A stretch of 64,000 nt of DNA from Leuctra nigra (lineage: Eukaryota; Arthropoda; Insecta; Plecoptera; Leuctridae): the NCBI GenBank assembly GCA_934045905.1, contig OW203763.1, forward strand, positions 19,040,948-19,104,947, given 5' to 3'. Position 1 is the stretch's first letter. Each line of letters starts with the position of its first letter. Positions 25,563 through 38,100 of the stretch are shown here, one piece after another. Made by a program: the position numbers and the translations under genes. The notes below the pieces were generated by a model. The model was not told where the DNA came from, did not search any database, and saw only the letters and a program-made list of their open reading frames with translations.

Positions 25563-25701
25563 TCAGTCAGACGTTGTCGCTCTAGCGAGTGAGGCAAAAC
25601 ATCGTCGGGACCAGTCAACTACGCTGCGTTTGATATTGCAATTAGTCGTTGTGATTTTCACACATTTTCAACACGGATAGAGCAAAGATGTACAAAAAGA
25701 G
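25563..25701 (+). promoter_or_regulatory. Candidate promoter and noncoding first exon of LRR gene 2
   Basis: TCAGTCAG at 25563-25570 matches the arthropod initiator. At +28 relative to its A (25592) AGGCA matches four of five positions of the DPE. Downstream, AAGAG followed by GTGAGAG gives a good splice donor (exon end 25701), which could pair with the acceptor TTTATTTTCAG ending at 26052. The spliced leader would carry a short uORF (ATG at about 25689). This is a model from motifs only; no TATA box is seen. Confidence 0.25.
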
Positions 25702-26177
25702 GTGAGAGTGTGACATTTAATACATAATTGCATTCATGTTGAATGACATTTCGATGCAAATTAAGTGTTTTAGAGTTTTTATTATTTAATAGAAACAAGC
25801 TGAAGAACAGATTTGCTGGAGATTCCAAAGCGCTAGAAAATTAATTTGTTTGAATTCCTCTTCAGTGAAGCTACAATTTTTTCCAAGATAATTAATATCC
25901 AATGGAAATAAAATAACATTGAAAATGAATTAGAGTGGAAGAAACTTACATTGTTCCGATTTACTGATTAGCATAAAAAAATCCACTAAACTGATGTTTA
26001 ATTTCTACAATAAGCTTTAAAAAGCAATTCTAATCGCATAATTTATTTTCAGAGCTAACGAATTAAATCAATAGCTGATTACATTTACAATAGCAATCAG
26101 CTGCGAAGCGCTTATTACAGGAAAAAGAAGATTAATTTGAATTTCATTGAAATAAATTGTGTGTTGAACGTTATAAA

Positions 26178-29100
26178 ATGGAAGGCAAAACGTCTATAAA
26201 AACAATCACGTTAGTCTATCTGAGTTTGTTTTCCTTGATTGTTGGGCGGGCAAATAGTGAATTGGTTGAATTGGAATGTCCACTTGATTGTGAATGCCAT
26301 TATTTCCGCGTGAACTGGGTGACTGATTGCTCGGAGAGTAACCTAACATCCATCCCCTACGACTGGCTCAGTCTCAACGTCTATGTGCTGAATATGAATG
26401 GGAATAATATCACTTCGCTGGAGACTTTTCCCGAAGATATCAAATTGAGAAGATTGGAGATTGCTGACAACCAACTTACTGCACTCAAAAAGGAGAACTT
26501 TGAAAAGTTGAAACTTCTGCTGGACGCTGATTTCTCTGGCAATAGAATTACAACAATTGAACCAGACGCTTTTATGTAAGTCAATTAGATTACTTCTTTT
26601 AAATTTCTGTCGACTTACACGACACAATTAGTATCTGAGAACGTACGATCAATATGGTCTAGTATTTGTATTTACCAAACTTTTTGTTGAAAATGTTACA
26701 GTGGTATTGATATCTTCTAATCGCCGACTTAAAAACCCTAAAACATGCTATAAAATAAAATGACATACACATGAAATGATTTATGCAATGAATAATACAG
26801 GGCACATTAATAAACATGCATTTGAAGAAACTATGCTTGGAAATAACGCAACTGTTAATAAAAATAATTGTAGTTTCAAGAGCGAGGAGAGAGCACTCAT
26901 AGCCCAGGAATAGAACAAGCCCTTTTCAGGGCATAAACGCGGCTCATATAAACACAAGTACGCTATTCATGGGATAAATGCCCGTTAACGACGACTGTTT
27001 AGAAAAACGCTACATTCCTAATTTAAAATTACGTTCACATAGGCATTTTGCATACACAGAAACAATTCTGTGGCCATTCTTATTGGCTGGGGACCCGTTG
27101 AATCTTATTAATTACACCTTTGGGAGAGATAAAACATATTCTGCTAATTATTGAACAGAGGATTATTTTCTTTTTCTTTTATATAACCAAACAATCTTGC
27201 TTAAAAAACTGTGTTTATATTTTAAGTTGCATTAAAAGCTGACTAAACTACGCGCCGGCTTTTACGAACTAAGAAAAGATTCTTAGAAGGGGGTTGTTTT
27301 AGACAAACCACTCTGTCACTTGAAAAGTGGGTTTACCGGATGCGGTAAAACTAACCCAAAAAAATATATTCGTACTTATAACTAAAAGTATGGAAGTTAC
27401 GAATTATTTGTTTGTTTGCCACTCACCAAATTACATTAATTACTTAGAACACGTTAAGAACCGATATTACAAACTCAAGTTACCGCGGATGAACTTAATT
27501 TTGGATCAAATATGCGGCTGAGCCAATCATAAACTTCAAAATTATTGAAACAGTTGAATTCATCCTTAATTGAGTTAAACTGCATTAACTTTAAGTTGAT
27601 AACACCGGCCTCTGTTAACTTATTACTGGTCTAACTATAGATAAATATGTATAGAGAGGAGCACACAAAATCACCTTTTTTGCCTGACAAAGCTAGTTCT
27701 GGTGAGTCTCATAACTCCGCCACCGCCACTGACAATATCTTCCTCGTTGTTGACAGAGATTGTCCTGGACTGCTGACACTTGACCTTCAGAACAACCCAC
27801 TGACAGCTGTCAAAGGCTCGTTCTTGGTCTCACGATCTCTGATGTACCTCGACCTCAGCCACTGTCGATTGTCACACATTCCGGCTGACTTCTTCCACAA
27901 CATCACAGCTCTGAGGAAGCTCGATCTCTCGGAGAATCCACTCGAAGTTCTCGACAGCGGTGTATTCGACAAACTGCCAAGTCTAGAAGAACTCAAACTT
28001 AATCGATGTCAACTCACACATATCGCGCTCGACGCGTTTCAATTTCTCGATAATTTAAAAGAGTTGAAATTGTCTGATAATAATCTACCTAGTGTTGATT
28101 GGAGCAGTGTTTTAGGAAAGTTAACTCGTCTTGAGCTTCTTGATTTGAGACATTCATCAATAACACATTTGCCTGAGAATGTTTTCTGTAACAATACGTG
28201 GCTGAGGAGCTTGATTCTGGCTGAGAATAAGCTGAGCGAGTTGGATGTTGCGACGACGCTTGGTCACAACTTGCGTCATCTCACTCTCTTAGATTTGACC
28301 AACTGTCGACTTCCTGGACCACTTTCGGAAGACGCGTTCGCCAATGCAACGAAACTTAGTACGTTGATTTTGACCGGCAATCATTTAACTGCCGAAGATC
28401 TTGCGGTAGCACTTCGTCCACTGACGAAACTTAATAAGTTGAGTCTGAGGAACTGTAGTTTGACACGACTTCCAAGCAACACTTTCCATCGTTACGATCA
28501 TCTTCAACAACTCGATATTTCGTTGAATCCATTGAATGTCGCTTTTACTGGTCTCTTAGCTCCACTTGACAGTTTAGAGTACCTTGACATGAGCGCAAGT
28601 AATCTCTCGCGAATATCGAGAACCACGTTTTCCACGATGAATCACTTAAAAAAGCTCACACTCTCTGGAAACAAGCTCACATATTTAGAACCAGGTTTGT
28701 TTCAGAATCTCACTAACTTAGAAACATTGGAGCTGAATAATTGTGGTCTTACGCGAATCCCTGATGCGACGGTCTTCTTCAATAACAATGTCAATGATAT
28801 TCTGGAACTTCGTCTTCGAATGAATCCACTGGATGTAGATTTGAGGAAGCCGTTGTTCCCGAAACAACTCTCTAAATTGCAATTAATTGACTTAAGTTAT
28901 TGCAACTTAACATCTTTAACGGAAGTCGCGTTTGAATCAATCACAAATCTGAAGACTCTCATCCTTGAAGGCAATTTCTTCGGCGGCACCACCAAAGAAA
29001 ACGGACTTCTCTTCTTACATTCTTTATTCGATCTAGAGAGGCTGGATTTGAGTTACAATCAGTTGAGTGTCTTAAGTCCGGAGGCTTTTCACTATAACCG

Positions 29101-29722
29101 TGTCATCACCTCCATCAACTTGGTGGGAAATCCATGGAAATGCACTTGCGACGTCGCTGATTTATGGAATTGGGCAGCCGAAGTTCGAAAAGAAGCTCGC
29201 GTTCTAGTCGGTTCAACAACTCTACCCGAAGACGTGCTACCAAATGGCGGGCACATACGTAAACGCGGTCTTACGTGTCGATACGCATCTGTAGACGACA
29301 TACCGAAAGATCGTCGCTATCTGAAAAGAATGAAAGATTTGACGACAAATCGGACGTGGGCGAAGTACGTGAAAGAAGCTGGATGCGAAGTAAGAAGATT
29401 CTTCGCGGAACCAACGGCTGAGGAGCAAACTCTCTACCGTCAAATGGCTATCGCAAGTATAAGTTCTTATAAAAAGTTCTATCTGAGTGAAACTCCGCCA
29501 AGATGGTTGGTAACAATAGTCGCTATTGCTGTCTTCTATTCTCTCTGCATCATCGTAATGATTGTCTATGTTCAGATGTCTTTCAAGTTGCGAAAAACTC
29601 GTCATGAAATGGCGGAGAGAGCGAGGAAAGAGAAGGAGCTATATGAACATGAAGCTCGACTAGAGCTAGTGAAGTACTTGCAACATCCAAGAGCAGGCGT
29701 CAGTCCAAGTATAAGCAGCTGA
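26178..29722 (+). CDS. LRR type I membrane protein 2 (787 aa), two coding exons
   Basis: The CDS joins 26178-26575 and 27757-29722. The donor GTAAGT follows TTTAT, and the acceptor is GTTGACAG. The AT/A split codon gives Ile and restores an unbroken LRR register across the junction (EPDAFIDCPGLLTLDL). The start is ATG 26178; the upstream in-frame TTG at 26157 is not needed. It has a signal peptide (about 1-26), an LRR N-cap with CPLDCEC, about 21 LRRs, an LRR C-cap starting NPWKCTCDVADLW, one membrane helix (about 717-741) and a short tail of 46 residues rich in charged residues (RKTRHEMAERARKEKELYE). Repeats 5-20 alternate strictly in type (see findings). It lies 2.8 kb downstream of LRR gene 1 on the same strand, but the two differ in size and repeat pattern. 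A cell-surface adhesion or recognition role is inferred from the architecture; I recognise no named orthologue. Confidence 0.9.
26576..27756 (+). other. Intron of LRR gene 2
   Basis: A 1,181-nt intron with GT...AG ends. The open frame runs back from exon 2 to an ATG at 27647, but the preceding 36 codons (a peptide starting MYREEHTKS) have no LRR character and are intronic read-through. Nothing else is recognisable inside. Confidence 0.85.
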
Positions 29723-31768
29723 GACACGTGATCGATGTTGCGATTTCTATCCTACTTTACAATTAATAATTAATTAATTGATGTGTGTTCTGAAATGACG
29801 ATGGATATAGGTATTTGCTATTTGTCAACAAGATATACTAATTCCCTTTGCAGTCCTGTATTTGCATTTCAATAGATAAATAATAGAGCCATTGGGAGAG
29901 TTCAAAAGCATGTTCTATAATCTTAAGTATACTAACGCTAAGAATATGGGTTCGATTCCCAGTTGGAGTGTATGTTTTTATATTGATGGTTTCTCCTCGT
30001 AACATATTTCTTAATATTAGTGAAGGAGACGACATTTAAAATTATTTATCCAACTCCTTCCAGAAATACTTAGGATCAGATCACATTTTTTATGTAGTGC
30101 AAGTATTAGGTAATTGTGTAATGTGTATATAGGTAATATGAAGCTGATGTATGTATAGTTTGATATTTGTCACTTTAATTTCATGTCAATTAAATCCGTG
30201 AAATGTAATCAGAAGTTTTGTCTGAATTCTGGTCCTTGAATGGAATCTTACTTATGCTCATTATTTTGTCTAAAATACACAGTTTGGAATGATTGAAACT
30301 TTCTTATTGAAATTTTACATTGCTTTGATCATATTATTATACATCTCTATAAATAGTTGTTAATAACAATGTCAAACTCGTCTCTGTACATTTCATATTC
30401 TTAAAACTAGAAAACGCCATTAATTATTATCATCAAAATCATCACACATTTTATGCACCCAGACAAGGCGTATGTGAAAATATACTTTGCAATGAGAATG
30501 GTTTGCTATAGCGAGACTGTAGTGCATGCATGCCAGGCTATATGGGGCTCATCAAAGAAGGGTCAAGTATGTTTTGTCACTAGTGTCACAAGCTACTTGA
30601 ATCTAGTGAAGAATTTCTCTCGCTTGGTGTTTGAATGTTATTTTCTACAAAAAAAGGAGGTTATCTCATGGCACCTTGTTGACCTGAGCCACTACTTGGC
30701 TTTACAACAAAATCGAGAGAAAGGAAAGCCCTTGTGTTGTTTAATCATTGCAGAATCTTTGCCCTGACACGAGTAAGGTGGAAGCAAACTTGAAGAGCAT
30801 CTACTGCATGCATCTACTTGAGAGCTTCCCTGCTAGTCCTTGCATTCTAGAGATATACGTGAAAATAAAAAGAGCGTGAGAAAACATTTCTCTCTATTTT
30901 AAAACGAATAAAAACATAATTTGTTTTAAAGATTTTACTCTGTCTGACTCCAATGTGCGTTACTCGAGTCGCATCTAGGACACAATTACCCTCTAAATTA
31001 AATGTCGTTCAAATCAATATTAAGATGTTTTTCAAATCAATAATATTTTTAATTTATTTAGTGGTCAAGATGTGTTTCAGGTCTGGCTCAAATTCAAGGT
31101 TCGGATTATTATTCGGCTAAGAATAAAAGATTGACATTTAAAGATCAGTGGGGCCATTGCCATTATCATTGCCAAACATATTTGATAGCAAGTTGTTAAA
31201 AAGTTCCAGCACATCTAAAAATACACGATAGAATAAAATAAATATTTGTTTAATTCCACTGTTTATTTTTCGATGTGGTGTAATTTTCTATCAATATGCA
31301 AATAAATAAGTTTGGTAAAGTAATGATAATAGCTACTCTGTTCTTTAAATGCGATTGATTTATACTTAGCTGAGCTCGATAATAATTAGGAACCTTGAAT
31401 TTTCGCCAGATCTGAGTTGGCAGTTAAAATTGCCAAGAACAAAAAACAGTGATCAACGTAGGAAGGAAAAGGTATGCAAACAAATGATGTAGAAATTAAT
31501 GCAAATTTAATGACACTTTCGATGACTCCATAAATGAGTACAATTTCTATAAATAATTTGAACAAAGATTTAAAACTATTTTAATAATATCTGCATGAAA
31601 TGAGTGAATAATGACCTTATTCTATGAAGCAACTATGTTGTTATTTATTCTTTCTTCCCTGCACTGGTCTTGTTGACGATAGGCTGTACGTATTTGTCGT
31701 ATGATGAACTGAGCGCCTTTAAGATGGGGCCAACATACTCCAGAGATCTGCAAGACAGAGCACGAGTT
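29723..31768. other. 3' flank of LRR gene 2, intergenic
   Basis: It contains the 3' UTR of the LRR gene; no AATAAA position is decisive. A degenerate SINE head with box B (GGGTTCGATTCCC) lies near 29949. The 104-codon frame at 30453-30767 has no domain signature and is not called. Confidence 0.45.
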
Positions 31769-32829
31769 TATGAGACACACGTGTATGAGTAGGAGACAGC
31801 TATGATACACACGTGTATGAGTAGGAGACAGTTATGAGACACACGTGTATGAGTAGGAGACAATTATGAGACACACGTGTATGAGTAGGAGACAGCTATG
31901 AGACACACGTGTATGAGTAGGAGACAGTTATGAGACACACGTGTATGAGTAGGAGACAATTATGAGACACACGTGTATGAGTAGGAGACAGCTATGAGAC
32001 ACACGTGTATGAGTAGGAGACAGTTGAGACACACGTGTATGAGTAGGAGACAGCTATGATACACACGTGTATGAGTAGGAGACAGCTATGAGACGCACGT
32101 GAATGAGTTATGAGACACACGTGTATGAGTAGGAGACAGTTGAGACACACGTGTATGAGTAGGAGACAGCTATGAGACACACGTGTATGAGTAGGAGACA
32201 GCTATGAGACACACGTGTATGAGTAGGAGACAGTTGAGACACACGTGTATGAGTAGGAGACAGCTATGATACACACGTGTATGAGTAGGAGACAGCTATG
32301 ATACACACGTGTATGAGTAGGAGACAGTTATGAGACACACGTGTATGAGTAGGAGACAGCTATGATACACACGTGTATGAGTAGGAGACAGCTATGAGAC
32401 GCACGTGAATGAGTTATGAGACACACGTGTATGAGAAGGAGACAGTTGAGACACACGTGTATGAGTAGGAGACAGCTATGAGACACACGTGTATGAGTAG
32501 GAGACAGTTGAGACACACGTGTATGAGTAAGAGACAGCTATGATACACACGTGTATGAGTTATGAGACACACGTGTATGAGAAGGATACAGCTATGATAC
32601 ACACGTGTATGAGTAGGAGACAGTTGAGACACACGTGTATGAGTAGGAGACAGTTGAGACACACGTGTATGAGTAGGAGACAGTTGAGACACACGTGTAT
32701 GAGTAGAAGACAGTTGAGACACACGTGTATGAGTTATGAGACACACGTGTATGAGTAGGAGACAGCTATGAGACACACGTGTATGAGTAGGAGACAGCTA
32801 TGAGACACACGTGTATGAGTAGGAGACAA
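31769..32829. repeat. CACGTG-containing minisatellite, about 35 units
   Basis: The unit is about 29-32 bp, with core GAGACACACGTGTATGAGTA followed by GGAGACAGCTAT or GGAGACAGTT. I count about 35 ACGTG cores. A variant pair (GACGCACGTGAATGAGTTAT) recurs 306 bp apart (near 32093 and 32399), which shows a higher-order repeat. Each unit carries an E-box-type palindrome CACGTG. Open frames over it on both strands simply translate the repeat and are not genes. Confidence 0.95.
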
Positions 32830-32999
32830 TGAGACTCAACACCCGCATTGCTCAGAGCAAGTCTCAAATGTTTTATTTTTCGAGAAAATAAAACAGACCA
32901 ACACTTTCCTATAGCCTTATAATATGAAATATATTGTGACAGGACATTCATAACATAATCTTAAATGTGATTGTTTTATGTTATATTTTCATGTTTTCT

Positions 33000-33110
33000 T
33001 TTCACCAACACAAAAGGCGGATAATGTAGCGGTATTTCAAATGGGACGGTCTTTGGGAGATCTGAGTTTGATTCCCGCCATGATAATCCACCCTAAACGA
33101 GCGTGTTAAT
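33000..33110 (+). repeat. Probable tRNA-derived SINE fragment
   Basis: GGCGGATAATGTAGCGGT resembles a degenerate box A region, and GAGTTTGATTCCCGCC, about 50 bp later, resembles box B. No poly(A) tail or target duplication is evident, so this is a decayed copy. Confidence 0.35.
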
Positions 33111-33438
33111 GGTTTTTACTTTTTACTAATCTTGAGTCAAACGATGTTGAATTACTCATTGTCGGTGATCGCTTATCAAGTATTACACTGAACGTTTTCC
33201 TCTATAGTCGATAGAATCAGAAAAGTGTTTTATATAGAAGAATTGAAAAAGAATTTGTAGAAGATTTGTATGTAAAATTGTATGGAACAAGCGAAACAAG
33301 GTATCTGTTGATATTCTAATTATTTAAATCAAATTAGACTTGTTTTCGTTTTGTTTATCATAAATTATTTAACCTGACTTTAATTTTTTTACATTAAAAA
33401 CTTGTAGTACCTAATACACAACGTGTACGTGCAATGTA

Positions 33439-33580
33439 CAGTATTGGAAATGAGTCTCGATCATCCCTACGCTTATACCATCCCGCCATACAACGGAGCG
33501 CTGGTATATCACTTGACGATCTCCGTTGTATGGCGGGAGGGTATAAGCGTAGGGATGATCGAGACACATTTCCAATACTG
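33439..33580. mobile_element. Palindromic Tc1/mariner-like MITE (142 bp), near-perfect hairpin
   Basis: Arms 33436-33498 and 33521-33583 are complementary at 61 of 63 positions with a 22-nt loop. The ends read TA-CAGTATTGG...CCAATACTG-TA, giving a TA target site and CAGT termini like the 82-bp element at 4215. The internal sequences of the two differ. Open frames on both strands across it are mirror images caused by the palindrome. Near-identity of the arms indicates recent origin or strong constraint on the hairpin. Confidence 0.75.
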
Positions 33581-33583
33581 TAC

Positions 33584-35129
33584 TTGTGAACTTGTAAAAT
33601 TCAGAATAATCCAACATTACTATAATCTTTTGGTAGAATCACAATTATTGAGTGAACCTCTCCAACGCTAATTAATTTACTATGACCTATATTTGATGTA
33701 AGATGGACACAAACACATAAGTATAGTTGAGTAAGTTCTCAACAGTGATTGAGACCTAGGCTATTCACCACGGCTGTCGCATGGTGATGAGAATAACCCT
33801 GCAAGAGGGTAGCCTTAATTCCCTATCTTAAAAACGTAATACCCATATTAAAGAGAAAATTACAAAATTTGCATATATTTTCAATTAAGCTATACCATAT
33901 AAGAATGTTAATTCTAAAGTAAAATCACTCTCTTGAATTTTGTTGGGGCTATTATTAATTAGACTGAAAATTGGTTGCGATCTTATTAAGACACGAGCCA
34001 AGTGGGTTGTACTTGTGTAATTTATCTTGGATCAAATGTGAAGGGGGGGAAGGGGGGAGGGGGGTCACACGGGGAACACCAATCAACGCCTCTTCAGGGA
34101 ATTTCTTTCAGAAACTCAACATTCAAAGTCGGTACGAAATCAACCCCAAGTCTGCGTGAGATAAAAAGAGCTCCTTAATTCTTGCTACTAAAACCGCATA
34201 AATTTTCTAAGGAGGGATAGAGCCTAGTTAAATGTTTTTATATAATTTTAGAAAATCAATGGTATGTTGAATATTAATACCAAAAACAATTAATTTTAAT
34301 GTAAAAAATTATGTAATAAAGACAATTAAAATAAACGAAAATTTATATTTATTTCTAAACATGAGCTCAAAATGTGTAGTGTGTCCCCCACACGGAAAAT
34401 AGCAATCCAGCCAATGAGAATGTTCGAAAATTTGAGTAATTTAATACTTCATTTTCATGTAACATTTATTTTATAGTTGGCACTTGAAATTAACTGTGTA
34501 AGAACTTCGTTTACATTTTACTTTAAGAGAAACAAACTACCAATCAATAGGCAATTGAGATGGAATACCAACGCCAATGCAGAAACATGGTAGTTAATGA
34601 TTAGTAAGGCTGCATCTCAGATGATATTTAAACCTCATTTAAAAAAGGAAATGGTTTACTTTTGCCACGCCCTGATTTGTAAGTTGCAAAATATCGTATA
34701 CGATATTTTTTCCTATTTTTATTGATAATTTATTGTGTGAAAAAAATACAATGAAAGATTTCTCAGTCCCACAAAATCAATAATTTTCTTAGTCTGCAGT
34801 GCTCTCATCTTCATACATAAAACATAACAACACGTTCTGGTCTGTCTCTGCAAAAATATCTTTATGAATACAGACAGTATTTAATTATGAACTCAAAACT
34901 GCACATTATATTAAAACTAACTTCTACTACTTTCTTATTCCAAGCTGGTCTTAAACTAAGACCAATTGCAGAAGCTTCCATTGTAATGAAGACGAATATT
35001 TTATGATGAATGTAGGCAATTATGCAATGTGTAAGCAAGTACAGGTACAATATTTTTCTTAATTTCATCAAGGAGGCAAAATATTCTGAATTAAAATATT
35101 AATGAAAAGGTATGATTTTTTTAAAAATC
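33584..35129. other. Intergenic and 3' flank of the minus-strand gene
   Basis: AT-rich with no gene. G-runs at 34043-34064 (7, 6 and 6 G) have G-quadruplex potential on the plus strand. The right end probably contains the 3' UTR of the minus-strand gene that begins beyond 35130. Confidence 0.5.
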
Positions 35130-38100
35130 TTATTTAAAACTAACTTCCATGAACTTTAATTTCTGAAAATTGTGATTGTCTGACCTCTTCGAGTAGTTGT
35201 TGGCATATCCCGCTGCCCCCGCGTTGTACGTGCCACCCGTGCTGTAGGCGTTGTAGCCATTGATGGGGGCGTCGTAGACGTAGTTGTCGCAGGAGCCGAG
35301 GAGGTAGCAGAGTCGGACGCCGAACAGGGGCAGGATCAGCGCCAGGATGACGGCGACGCCTAGGACCCCGGCGATGAGCGTCGCTCCAGTTGTCAACATC
35401 GTCATGTAGTTGGCAGGGATGGAGAGCTCATCTACAAGTAACAGGATAAACCAGTTTAGTAAGTTGTCTTCGCTTCGGACAAGATCCGTCGAATGGAAGA
35501 AGTCAATCATAGGTAGAGCCAAGATTATATGGTTTTAAAATTGCCTAAATTTCGTTTTAAATATTGGCAATTTCGCGTTTTGGTGATTTTTGACATAATT
35601 TCTCTTAGTTTTATGTAAATCAACACAAATAATATAAAATCACAAAATAGAAATTTTACAAAATGTTTGATTTTAAAGTGAAATTTCGTGATTAAAAAGA
35701 ATAAAACCATATAATCTTGGCTCTATCATAGGTAATCTAAATTAATCTGGGGAAGATAATCTTTCATAAACAGAACCATCAGTGATTGAAATTAATTTGG
35801 ATAGAAAACTGATGAATGGCTTTCCTCGACTTCGAAGATATTTTACTAGGAAAACGCTCTGTTTAACGCGTTGATAAGCGAGCCTTTCCATTGCATGCGA
35901 ATTCGAAAGTTTCTGCTCTCTTGGAAAGAGCCGAAACGAAATGCATCAACAAAGGAGCAGTTATAAAAACCTGACATTTCTATCACGAAACCTGACAAAT
36001 ATACCCAAGAACGCATGAAACGACAGATTACTCTGAAAATTTACAAAAAAAAACTTAAATGTTGGTCCATGGCCATGCACAATTTGAAGTTATTATGTCA
36101 AGCGTCCAGTTTAAATTTCAAAAAAAACACAGGATCATGTTCAACAACTTATCACGAGGCCACTTGGATACCTATAGGTAGTATGTTCAAAATTGCAGGC
36201 CTATTTTTTAAACGGGCTGGCGAAAGCGAGCCTTGAAAATGCATGACGGCCACAGCTTCTCTCACTTTCTCAATTGTTTTGTTATCAACACGATTATATC
36301 ATTATTAACATTGATTTTATATTAAATAAAACACTAACAACACTTTTATTATGTTTCAAATTCATAAACACATGTATTTTAGTGAAAATTCGCGTGAAAT
36401 ATCATTTACAACACTTTCTGACAGTTCTTCGTTTGTTTACACCGGCCATCTTGGACATCGGCCTGGTGGATGTCAGTCCGCGGAACAAAGCTGAACATGC
36501 AGTCAGCGACAAGTCATGTAGGAGGCAGTGAAATTGGACCACCGAGCGTCAATGAGTGGATGTGACGGTCGGCATACCCGCGAACACCCGGACGAAGACG
36601 TATTATGAAGAATTTATCATTGACGATCGGATGATCGGAAATACTACTCTTTCCGAAAACATCAGTTTTCGAGCGGCAATTTTGAAATGTGGAACGATCT
36701 TCAAAAACTGACGTTTTCCAGGTTGTCAAATACAATACAAATCAATATAACTTGTTTTATTAAAAGCAACAGTGTGTAAAATCATCCACATGGAATCTTG
36801 TTACCACAGTAAGATTACTAACTAATACTTAAATACTGTTTTTAATTTAAACACGGAGTGCATTGGGTGAAAATTCAAATGCAATATTGAGAGTACGTAT
36901 ACATTGAGACCCAGAAATTTCAAATTAACATTTGAAATCTATTTGAAGGAACCTTCCCATCATTTGCCTCTCGAAACAACGAAATAATTCAGTAGGTACT
37001 GCCTACTGGAGCCAACATTCTGATCGTTATTAAAATAGGGACGTGTAGCGTAAATAATAGCTTATAATAATGTTTAAATAAATTATGAAAGTTAAGATTT
37101 ACCAGAACTTAAAAGGGTTATTGAGCGAGTCCAGTACCCTACACGTGCCGATTTTAATAACGATCAGATGTTGGCTCCAGTACCTGCTGAATTATTTCGT
37201 TGTTTCGAGAGGCAAATGATGCGAAGGTTCCTTACTAATATGCCACGGCCGCCTCCTTCCCACCGTATATCCTTATACTATACTCGCTAATCGCTATACT
37301 ATACTCCTTATACTTACACCAAAACGCTCGGTGTAACGCGTTAATAAGCGAGCACCGGTACGTGCAACACTTCGAATCAAAATTACCTAAAACACTCCAT
37401 TCAGTCAAATAATAAAAAATGACTGTAACACCTGCTTTTCCATTCAACTTAGTAAAAGCCACACTCAAAAATATTAAACAAAATCAAATTATTTTGAAAA
37501 GCTCAAAATATAATTTAAAAATTCAGTAATTTCTATCATACAAAATAAGCAATTAGCTAAATGTATGAGCAAAAATATATTATAAAAATTAAATTTTTTA
37601 TAACGAAATTAACCAGACGGTTAAACCAGACGAAATTAACGTGTTTGATGATTGATTTGGAGTTACTTTGTAGGAATGAGGTGAATTTATGTATATTTAT
37701 GATTTTTTTTAAATAAACATAAATTTATGTTTCATAAAGCTATGATTGTCTTGGATTTATTAAGTGAGTAGGTATGAGTGAATTTATGTAACTTTCGTAT
37801 AACGACATTAAGCGGAGTTAACATTTCCAATTCATCGTTGGAAATTCAGTCACAATAACTTTTCCCTCCATCTCATCTTGAAACCACGTCTCTATACGAT
37901 ACAGACATGCTTTACTAAATGGAGTAATTTTTATGTAAAATTATGATCAACGCAAACTTACTTATGTACAAAACAATTGTGATTCTTTTAACAAGCGTCT
38001 GGTTCTTGTTTAAACTCAAACGCGCGCTATTTAAACGCTGGTATAAACGACTTTTCAATGTCCTTATTCAAATGCATGTAACTTTTTTCACATTACTCGA

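Noticed and set aside
27647..27756. ATG at 27647 as the start of LRR protein 2
   Set aside because: The segment lacks a signal peptide and LRR character and lies before a phase-matched acceptor; the upstream exon supplies the true N-terminus.
31622..32951. Long open frames on both strands with repeated peptide motifs (SCLLLIHVC, THTRVSQLS)
   Set aside because: They are translations of the CACGTG minisatellite in several frames; the peptide repeat follows the DNA repeat and has no codon-level constraint.
33411..33671. Overlapping plus and minus frames that encode nearly the same peptide
   Set aside because: Caused by the palindromic MITE; both strands read the same arm sequence.
36540..36720. 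50-codon open segment on the plus strand with protein-like composition
   Set aside because: No start, splice context or homology that I recognise; probably chance or a transposon remnant.
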